Part shown: positions 6,662 through 15,404 of the stretch, piece by piece | Layout of the letters: the number at the start of each line of letters is the position of its first letter | Position numbering within the stretch: the stretch's first letter is position 1 | From: DASPXY01 sp038227745 | GTDB taxonomy: Bacteria; Planctomycetota; Planctomycetia; Gemmatales; Gemmataceae | Assembly (NCBI GenBank): GCA_038227745.1 | Contig: JBBRPS010000154.1 | Span: 1 to 15,404, forward strand | DNA length: 15,404 nt | Reading direction: 5' to 3' | Program-made: the position numbers and the translations under genes | Notes under the pieces: model-generated | What the model was told of the DNA's origin: nothing | Seen by the model: the letters and a program-made list of their open reading frames with translations, nothing else | The model's database searches: none

Positions 6662-7967
6662 ACGGGGCCGGCCAATCATTCTTGATACGATCCTGCCGTA
6701 AGCGCCCGAGCAGCGCGACAGTCCGCTCCGTCGCTCCAAGTTGTTGGAGCACCAGACGCCGTCCCGCCGCCCCGAGCCTCTGCCGCTCCGCCCCATCTTC
6801 CAGTAACCGGAGCACCGCGCCTTCGAGGCTCGCCGCGTCCGCCACCTGCACCGCGGCCCCGGCCTCCAGCAGCCGCGCCACGTCCGCCTTGAAGTTCCAC
6901 ACGTGCGGCCCGAACACCACCGCCGCCCCGTACGCCGCCGGCTCGATCATGTTCTGCCCACCGCGCTGCCCGTCCAGACTGCCGCCGACGAACGCCACGT
7001 CCGCCAGGCCCCACAGTGCCCCCAGTTCGCCGATCGTGTCCACCAGCACGATCGCGTCGCGCTCGCGCACAGGTTCGCTCAGCTCGCCGCGCCGCCGGAA
7101 CGGCAGCCCCGAGCGCCGCAGCAGTCCCGCGACCTCCTCGAAGCGGTCCTTCTGCCGCGGCACCAGGAAAAGCCGCAGGTTCGGGTGCCGTTCCCGTGCC
7201 TTGCGGTAGATGTCGAGAGCGATCTGTTCCTCCGGCGCCTGCGTGCTGCCGGCGACCCAGAGCAGATCCGCCGGCGCGACGCCGAGCAGGCGGCGCAGCT
7301 CGGCTGTCCGCGAGTTGTCGCGGTCGGTGCAGGCGCCGTCGTACTTCACCGAGCCGCTGACGTGGACCCTCTCCGCGGGAACGCCGAGGGCGCGGAAGTG
7401 CTCGGCGTACTCCGGCGTCTGCACCACGCACAGGTCCAGGCGCCCGAACAGCCGCCGCGCCAGCACGCCGAGGCGGCGGTAGCGGCGGAAGCTGCGCGGG
7501 CTCATGCGGGCGTTGATGACCGCGACCGGCACGCCGCACTGCTTCGCCACCGTGAGGAAATTCGGCCACACCTCGCCCTCGGCCAGCACGACGAGGCTCG
7601 GCCGCACGTGCCGCAGCGCCCTTCCCACCGCCCAGGTGAAGTCGAACGGCCACCAGAACACGCGCAGGTCGGGGAAACACTTCTCGGCCTCCGCAAAGCC
7701 GGTGTCGGTCGTCGTCGAGATGACGCACTCCCAGTCGGGGTGGCGCTGGCGGAACACGGCCACGACCTGGCGCAGCAGGTGGACCTCGCCGACACTGACG
7801 CCGTGGAACCAGGCGCACGGGGCGTCGCCCGCGCGGACGAACGCGCGGCCGGTGAGCTTGTGCCACAGGCCGCGGCGATACTTGCCGGTCGTGAGCGCCT
7901 TGTAGAGCAGCCAGGGGGAGAGGAGCGTGAGAGTGAGGAGATAGACGAGGTTCAGCAGGTACGGCAT
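6645..7967 (-). CDS. waaA: 3-deoxy-D-manno-octulosonic acid (Kdo) transferase
   Basis: 440 residues, close to the usual 420-440. WaaA (KdtA) is a GT30 glycosyltransferase at the inner face of the cytoplasmic membrane that moves Kdo from CMP-Kdo to the lipid A precursor. A hydrophobic N-terminal anchor covers residues 1-24. HGVSVGE at 55-61 contains the expected catalytic Glu61. EGEVWPN (130-136) matches the family motif ExExWPN, and VSGSVKYDG (203-211) matches the V[ST]GN[VL]K[FY]D motif. The C-terminal donor-site motif reads GGQNMIEPAAYG, with Gln where many members have His. The start is supported by GGAAAGGA (7973-7980) 5 bases before the ATG. secA lies upstream on the same strand, with a palindrome in between. 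Its presence implies that the organism makes a Kdo-lipid A type outer membrane. Confidence 0.95.
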   Translation of the reverse strand: MPYLLNLVYLLTLTLLSPWLLYKALTTGKYRRGLWHKLTGRAFVRAGDAPCAWFHGVSVGEVHLLRQVVAVFRQRHPDWECVISTTTDTGFAEAEKCFPDLRVFWWPFDFTWAVGRALRHVRPSLVVLAEGEVWPNFLTVAKQCGVPVAVINARMSPRSFRRYRRLGVLARRLFGRLDLCVVQTPEYAEHFRALGVPAERVHVSGSVKYDGACTDRDNSRTAELRRLLGVAPADLLWVAGSTQAPEEQIALDIYRKARERHPNLRLFLVPRQKDRFEEVAGLLRRSGLPFRRRGELSEPVRERDAIVLVDTIGELGALWGLADVAFVGGSLDGQRGGQNMIEPAAYGAAVVFGPHVWNFKADVARLLEAGAAVQVADAASLEGAVLRLLEDGAERQRLGAAGRRLVLQQLGATERTVALLGRLRQDRIKNDWPAPCRAAG

Positions 7968-7998
7968 GGGAATCCTTTCCCGGGGGCGGAGTGCGCGC

Positions 7999-8107
7999 GT
8001 TTAGAGCGGTTTGCGGTCGGTCGTGGCGACAAGCTTCCAGCTTGTCGAGGGACGCAGCCGACAAGCTGGAAGCTTGTCGCCACGACCGAACGCGAACCGC
8101 GGCTAAA
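7999..8107. repeat. REPIN-like paired palindrome between secA and waaA
   Basis: The core is a perfect 30-bp inverted repeat (8018-8047 with 8059-8088) around an 11-base loop. Weaker pairing extends outward to matching gtttag/ctaaac ends (7999-8004 and about 8102-8107). Each arm contains its own 9-bp hairpin (cgacaagct, tcc, agcttgtcg at 8027-8047), preceded by GTGG (8023-8026). Two REP-like units facing each other is the BIME/REPIN layout. Lying just after secA, it may also stop or attenuate transcription into waaA. Confidence 0.8.
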
Positions 8108-8113
8108 CAGGGA

Positions 8114-11911
<3,798 letters not shown>

Positions 11912-11944
11912 GATGATTCGATCCACACTCGGCTGAAGGATGGA

Positions 11945-11967
11945 AGCGCTCTTGCGGACAGAGCGCT
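11945..11967 (-). other. Small hairpin in the secA leader
   Basis: The arms agcgctct (11945-11952) and agagcgct (11960-11967) pair perfectly around a 7-base loop. The hairpin lies 33 bases upstream of the secA ATG and 18 upstream of the alternative GTG. It would be in the secA mRNA leader if transcription starts farther upstream. A regulatory role is only a possibility. Confidence 0.4.
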
Positions 11968-11997
11968 CCGGCCCGTACCACTATTTCTGTCGCTCCT

Positions 11998-12075
11998 GGC
12001 GAACGGCCGGCGTAAGCCGGCTGGTGCTGCCCCGAGCAGTGTGCCGTACCAGCCGGCTTACGCCGGCCGTTCGCC
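11998..12075. repeat. REPIN-like paired palindrome upstream of secA
   Basis: A perfect 28-bp inverted repeat (11998-12025 with 12048-12075) encloses a 22-base spacer. Each arm contains its own palindrome, gccggc gtaa gccggc at 12006-12021 in the left arm. The four bases near the foot are GAAC, not GTGG or GTAG, so this family fits the REP rule less well. Because it lies between divergent genes, it is unlikely to be a terminator. Confidence 0.75.
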
Positions 12076-12161
12076 GACAGGTCGCTTACCGACGCACTAA
12101 TGACCCAAAAAACCAGTCTAAGTCTGCCGGGGGGAGGGGTCAATACGGACCGCCGGGCCGC

Positions 12162-12191
12162 CAAGCCCACCCGGTGCGACGGGTGGGCTTG
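12162..12191. repeat. Perfect 12-bp hairpin in the divergent region
   Basis: caagcccacccg (12162-12173) pairs fully with cgggtgggcttg (12180-12191) around the loop gtgcga. It lies about 90 bases upstream of the promoter for the zinc-ribbon gene. With genes pointing away on both sides it has no obvious terminator role. It may be a repeat or a protein-binding site. Confidence 0.55.
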
Positions 12192-12280
12192 AGGCGCCGT
12201 GGCTCCCGCCGCTGCTCCGCCCGTAACGGGACGCCGGGCAGGCGCGAATCTCGCCGGTCCACGGCTCCCCTCAGGGGAAT

Positions 12281-12289
12281 TGCTATACT
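12281..12289 (+). promoter_or_regulatory. Extended -10 promoter for the zinc-ribbon gene
   Basis: TGCTATACT fits the extended -10 form TGnTATAAT with five of six core matches. The bases 16-18 upstream offer no good -35 (acggct), as is common for extended -10 promoters. Initiation near 12296 would give a leader of about 70 bases. Confidence 0.5.
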
Positions 12290-12364
12290 GGGTTTGAGGC
12301 GGACACCCACGAAGAGGATTCACCGCCTTGCCAGGGCTGTCCCTCCCGCTCAGCTTCATTATAT

Positions 12365-13786
12365 ATGAACCGCGACCCGCTCACCTGTCCCTACTGCAAC
12401 GCCCAGGTCTCTGCGACGGGCCTCGCGAATGCTCCCGGGCGCATCCCCTGCCCGCGCTGCGGCGAGACCTTCCCCTACCGTCCGGCCGAGACCGGCGCAG
12501 GCACTACGGCACCGCCCCCATCCCCCCAGGACGCTCCCTCCCTGCTGGAATCGACGCCCGCGCACCTCGCCGTCCAGCTCGGCGTCCTGAGCGCCCTGAG
12601 CGTCGGCGTCAGCCTGGTGCTGCGCTTCGCCGTCGCCAGCGACATCACGCACAGGGCCTTCCCCTTCATGTTCCTCCTCGGGGCAGTCGGCGCGACGGCC
12701 TCGGCGTGGCTGTGGTACTTCCGCCGGCCGCGCTCCAACGGGGCGGCGGCCTTTTTCATCCTGGGCAACATGCTGGCCGTCGCGGTGCTCGTTCTGCCCT
12801 TCGCGCTGGCCACCACCGACTTCCGCCGCGCCCGCGATCCGTCGCCGAAAGGGGGCCTGAAGCAGTCGCCGGACGGGACGGGGGCGGCCGACGCCCGCGC
12901 CTCCGCCGCGGAACTGCCGGCGCTGGGCTGGCTCCCCGAGGACAGCAACCTTCTGGTCGGCATCCACGTCGCCGAGGTGCTGCGCGAACCGGCCGGGAAA
13001 GAGTTCCTGGAACAGCCGTCGTGGGGGCCGCTGCGGGCGGCGCTGACCCAGGTGGAGAAGTGGACCGGCCTGAAGAAGGAGGCGATCGACCACGTCGCGC
13101 TCGGCGTGCGGACCAGGCAGCTCCTGCCGCGGCTGACCATCGTGGTGCAGACGCACGACCGTTACGACCCCGCCGCGTTCAAGCTCGTCCTCGACGAGAG
13201 CAAGCCCATGAACCACCAGGGCCGGCTGCTCTACCCGCTGCAAATCAAGCCGGTCGGCGAGGGGGCACTGTGGTGCGTCGGCGAGCGCACCTTGCTGCTG
13301 ACGCTGTGGTGGGACGGGGCGCGCTTCGAGGAGGTCCGGAAGGGCCTGCCCCTGGCGCCGCGGCCGCCGCTGCAGGGGCTGTCGCCGGCGCTGCGCACCT
13401 GCCTGGAGAAGCGTTTGCCGCAGGGGACGCCGATCTGGGTCGCGGGCGAGTCGATCCCGCCGCAGATGCTGGCGGCGATCCTCCCCTTCACGCGCGGCGT
13501 CAAGGGGCTGCCGGCGCCGCTGGCGAAGGTGAAGGCGTTCGACATCGGCGTGCGCTTCTACTCCGACCGGCGCGAGGTTGGGCTGCTCGGCGACCTGGAG
13601 TGCGCCGACCGGGAGGCGGCCGTGGCGCTGCAGAAGTTTCTGGAAGGGCGTTCGCTTCCCGAGGTCGGGGCGGCGAAGGTGGTTGGCCCGGGCGACGCCG
13701 GGCCGTGGGTGAGCTTCCAACTGCGAGGTGACCCGGAGAAGTTGCGGCGGGCGCTCAAGAGCGGGAACCCGTTGCTGCCGCGGTAG
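12365..13786 (+). CDS. Zinc-ribbon membrane protein of unknown function
   Basis: 473 residues. The N-terminus carries two CxxC pairs (Cys8/Cys11 in CPYC and Cys29/Cys32 in CPRC), a small zinc ribbon. A Pro/Thr-rich linker leads to three predicted membrane helices at about 69-89, 99-119 and 127-149. A low-complexity stretch comes next, then a soluble domain of about 285 residues (185-470) starting ALGWLPEDSNLLVGIHVAEV. That domain alternates beta strands and helices and contains no catalytic motif that I recognise. N-terminal zinc ribbons followed by membrane helices and an outside domain are frequent in planctomycete proteins of unknown role. The soluble part is similar in style to extracytoplasmic substrate- or protein-binding domains, but I will not assign one. 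No Shine-Dalgarno sequence is visible before ATG 12365; the start is set by the conserved-looking CPYC ribbon. It stands alone, convergent with the next gene. Confidence 0.8.
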   Translation: MNRDPLTCPYCNAQVSATGLANAPGRIPCPRCGETFPYRPAETGAGTTAPPPSPQDAPSLLESTPAHLAVQLGVLSALSVGVSLVLRFAVASDITHRAFPFMFLLGAVGATASAWLWYFRRPRSNGAAAFFILGNMLAVAVLVLPFALATTDFRRARDPSPKGGLKQSPDGTGAADARASAAELPALGWLPEDSNLLVGIHVAEVLREPAGKEFLEQPSWGPLRAALTQVEKWTGLKKEAIDHVALGVRTRQLLPRLTIVVQTHDRYDPAAFKLVLDESKPMNHQGRLLYPLQIKPVGEGALWCVGERTLLLTLWWDGARFEEVRKGLPLAPRPPLQGLSPALRTCLEKRLPQGTPIWVAGESIPPQMLAAILPFTRGVKGLPAPLAKVKAFDIGVRFYSDRREVGLLGDLECADREAAVALQKFLEGRSLPEVGAAKVVGPGDAGPWVSFQLRGDPEKLRRALKSGNPLLPR

Positions 13787-13798
13787 AGCGGTCCCGGG

Positions 13799-13858
13799 CT
13801 GTGGGTCAGGACTCCGATCCTGACATGGACTTGTCAGGATCGGAGTCCTGACCCACAG
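13799..13858. repeat. REPIN-like paired palindrome between convergent genes, likely bidirectional terminator
   Basis: A perfect 27-bp inverted repeat (13799-13825 with 13832-13858) has a 6-base loop (tggact). Each arm holds its own hairpin (gtcagga, ctccga, tcctgac at 13805-13824), preceded by GTGG (13801-13804). It fills the 76-base gap between the two stop codons, so it is well placed to terminate both transcripts, although there is no T-run. Confidence 0.8.
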
Positions 13859-13862
13859 ACCC

Positions 13863-15038
13863 TCACGCCTTCAGCATTTGGTCGTGGCGCATGCCGCTGG
13901 GCGGCAGGTCGGCGCGGTGAACGTAGGCCAGCGCCGCCTTCGCCCCGGCATGCTGCTCGGCGTCGTTGTCCTCCCACTCGATGCTCACCGCCCCGTCGTA
14001 GCCGACCCGGTTCAGCTCGATCATAATCTCCTCGACGCTGTTGGCGTCGCGGGCGCTGCCGGCGGTCACGAAGTTCCAGCCGTTGCGCGGATCGCCCATC
14101 GGCCGGTGGCCGCCGAGCAGGCCGGCGCGCGTGTGCTCGCGGATCACCTGCACGCCCTTGATGTGGGCGCAGTGGATGTAGGCCCCGAACTCACGGATGA
14201 ACTGCACCACCGACACGCCCTGCCACTCCATGTGCGAGCCGTCGAGGTTGAAGCCGACCACGCCCTCGTAGCCGGCCTTGTTCATGGAGTTGATGTAATC
14301 GCCGGCCGACTCGAGGTCGCCCATCGCCCGCTCACTGGGGTGGCATTCCAGGTCGAAGGTCACGCCGTACTTCTTGCAGGCGTCCCACACCGGACCGAAG
14401 CGCTCGGCCAGCAACTCGAGACTCACCTGCCGCACGTCGGGGATGGCGTGGCCATCGAGGCCGGTCGGCAGCGGCGGGAACAGGAAGAAGTGGCTCCAGC
14501 AGTGGGCCGGCGAGCCGACGAAGCCGGACAGCGCGATCTTGCGGTCCTGGAGCTTGCCGAGGTAGTGGCCCAGGCGGACGCAGGCGAGCAGGTCGCGCTG
14601 GGCCTGCTGGTGGACGAGGCGGCCGACCTCTTCGGGGACGTGGTAGGGGTCGGTGCGCGGCGGCTTGTTGCCCTTGTCGCGCCAGGCCTTGTACGCCTGC
14701 CGGGCCTCGGTCTTGGGGCTGAGGAAGTTCAGCGTCTTGGCGCTCGGCTCGTCGCCGAGGGCCTGGCCTTGCAGGTGCGTCGCGACGGTGAAGATCTCCA
14801 GGCCGTGCTTCTTCGCCAGGCCCACGCGCTCGCGGGCGTACTCCTCGGCCCCCGCGTCGGTGGCGCAGCGGTCCAGGGCCAGTTCCCAGCTCGCCTCCTC
14901 CCAGCCGTCGAAGCCGGTGTCCTGGACGAACGGCAACCACTTCCCTTCATCGACGTTGCCGAACTGGCCGCGGACGAGGCCGATCTGGTGGTACGAGTGC
15001 TTGCCGAAGCGGTGGGTTTTGGTCTGTTTGAAGCCCAT
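13863..15038 (-). CDS. Sugar phosphate isomerase/epimerase, xylose-isomerase-like TIM barrel
   Basis: 391 residues, cytoplasmic in appearance with no signal peptide. The fold is that of the AP endonuclease 2/xylose isomerase superfamily, whose members bind a divalent metal and isomerise or epimerise sugars, or act on related polyols. Likely metal ligands are Glu231 (FDLECHPSE), Asp266 and nearby His269 (FNLDGSHMEW), His292 (HCAHIKG) and Glu354 (VSIEWED), spaced as the family expects. The N-terminal part (about 30-130) contains a Trp-rich patch (FDGWEEASWELALDR) and a segment with LNFLSPKTEA. GGGAG lies 8 bases before ATG 15038, and a promoter lies at 15080-15107. It is a single gene with no sugar transporter or dehydrogenase next to it, so its substrate cannot be told. 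Planctomycetes carry many paralogues of this family, often in sugar breakdown. Confidence 0.9.
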   Translation of the reverse strand: MGFKQTKTHRFGKHSYHQIGLVRGQFGNVDEGKWLPFVQDTGFDGWEEASWELALDRCATDAGAEEYARERVGLAKKHGLEIFTVATHLQGQALGDEPSAKTLNFLSPKTEARQAYKAWRDKGNKPPRTDPYHVPEEVGRLVHQQAQRDLLACVRLGHYLGKLQDRKIALSGFVGSPAHCWSHFFLFPPLPTGLDGHAIPDVRQVSLELLAERFGPVWDACKKYGVTFDLECHPSERAMGDLESAGDYINSMNKAGYEGVVGFNLDGSHMEWQGVSVVQFIREFGAYIHCAHIKGVQVIREHTRAGLLGGHRPMGDPRNGWNFVTAGSARDANSVEEIMIELNRVGYDGAVSIEWEDNDAEQHAGAKAALAYVHRADLPPSGMRHDQMLKA

Positions 15039-15079
15039 GATGGTTCTCCCGGGCGCGTGCAGGGGGCAACACCCGGCTG

Positions 15080-15107
15080 ACTATACTCTGCTTTGTCGCG
15101 AAGGCAA
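15080..15107 (-). promoter_or_regulatory. Sigma-70-type promoter for the sugar isomerase gene
   Basis: On the minus strand TTGCCT (15107-15102) and TATAGT (15085-15080) are 16 bases apart. They match the TTGACA and TATAAT consensus at four and five of six positions. The -10 box ends 41 bases before the ATG at 15038. Confidence 0.5.
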
Positions 15108-15189
15108 GCGTTCAGGGCGGAAAGGCGGCCACGGCGGACGGGGTCGCGGTCGATGGCCAGGGTGAACCCAGTATCCCGACACGCTCGAT

Positions 15190-15246
15190 TTGTAGGGTGG
15201 GCACTGCCCACCGTGTAGCGACCGGTGGGCAGTGCCCACCCTACAA
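15190..15246. repeat. REPIN-like paired palindrome with GTAG foot
   Basis: A perfect 24-bp inverted repeat (15190-15213 with 15223-15246) has a 9-base loop. Each arm contains an almost uninterrupted hairpin (ggtgggca, c, tgcccacc at 15196-15212), and GTAG (15192-15195) lies directly 5' of it. GTAG next to an imperfect palindrome is the hallmark of REP sequences mobilised by RAYT-type transposases. It lies upstream of the TIM-barrel gene's promoter. Confidence 0.8.
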
Positions 15247-15385
15247 GTCAAGCCTGTCGGCCCACTAGGAGACTGTCCGATTATAGCTCGTCGCCTATTC
15301 TGTCAGCTGGAGATAACGGACGCAAGACGGGGGCGTCCTCCCGCGCTGTCGGACTCCGTCTGCTTTCCTCTCGGCTGGAGCACGC

Positions 15386-15404
15386 ATGGCTACCCCGCGT
15401 CGCA
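15386..15404 (+). CDS. Possible start of a gene cut by the window edge
   Basis: ATG 15386 is preceded by ctggag (15375-15380), a fair Shine-Dalgarno match 5 bases upstream. Only six residues are visible (MATPRR), too few for any assignment. A transposase is one guess, given the possible element end about 120 bases upstream, but nothing here proves it. Confidence 0.3.

Larger units (their letters stand above)
11912..12364. other. Divergent promoter region between secA and the zinc-ribbon gene
   Basis: It contains three palindromes (11945-11967, 11998-12075 and 12162-12191) and an extended -10 promoter facing right (12281-12289), each described separately. I could not find a convincing secA promoter on the minus strand. 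Confidence 0.6.
15039..15385. other. Gap at the right edge
   Basis: It holds the promoter of the TIM-barrel gene (15080-15107), a REPIN-like element (15190-15246) and then about 140 bases with lower GC than their surroundings leading to a possible start at 15386. No RNA gene was recognised. Confidence 0.5.

Noticed and set aside
6676..8064. 462-codon frame overlapping waaA on the same strand
   Set aside because: Out-of-frame translation of waaA. The waaA frame has the family motifs and a ribosome site. Its start also lies inside the palindrome at 8018-8088.

Overview
The window is high-GC DNA that reads like a planctomycete, most likely of the Gemmata group (Gemmataceae). The grounds are an ECF-type sigma factor fused to WD40 propellers, a multi-EF-hand protein, an oversized SecA, a zinc-ribbon membrane protein of planctomycete style, and many intergenic paired palindromes. 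This assignment rests on gene style, not on a marker gene.

Layout. 2-1414 (+) is the 3' part of a multi-EF-hand protein that began before the window. 1415-2885 has no intact large gene. It holds a terminator-like hairpin, a possible 70-residue lipoprotein, a frameshifted remnant that looks like a sulfotransferase C-terminus (2083-2546), and two hairpin elements. 2886-6362 (+) encodes a 1158-residue protein with an N-terminal sigma factor, one membrane helix, about fourteen WD40 blades and a helical C-terminus. 6363-6661 holds fragments of what looks like a second gene of that family, including a near-perfect 52-base inverted copy of part of the intact gene. 6645-7967 (-) is waaA/kdtA (Kdo transferase). 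8114-11911 (-) is secA, about 1265 residues, with an expanded helical region. 12365-13786 (+) is a zinc-ribbon protein with three membrane helices and a large soluble domain of unknown function. 13863-15038 (-) is a xylose-isomerase-like TIM-barrel sugar isomerase/epimerase. A new + strand reading frame may start at 15386, at the right edge.

Working together. secA and waaA are co-oriented and both serve the cell envelope: protein export and lipid A-Kdo synthesis. They are 146 bp apart and a long palindrome sits between them. The other genes look like single transcription units. The TIM-barrel gene has a recognisable -35/-10 pair and the zinc-ribbon gene an extended -10.

Most notable structure. 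Four intergenic gaps on the right half each hold one near-perfect hairpin with 24-30 bp arms, and each arm contains its own smaller palindrome. Three of the four have GTGG or GTAG just 5' of that palindrome. This is the architecture of paired REP sequences (BIMEs/REPINs). A diverged single copy of one family lies at 2588-2612 and carries a compensatory base-pair change. The other strong observations are about five copies of a ~45-residue helical unit in the C-terminal half of SecA, and the scrambled gene remnant at 6449-6661.
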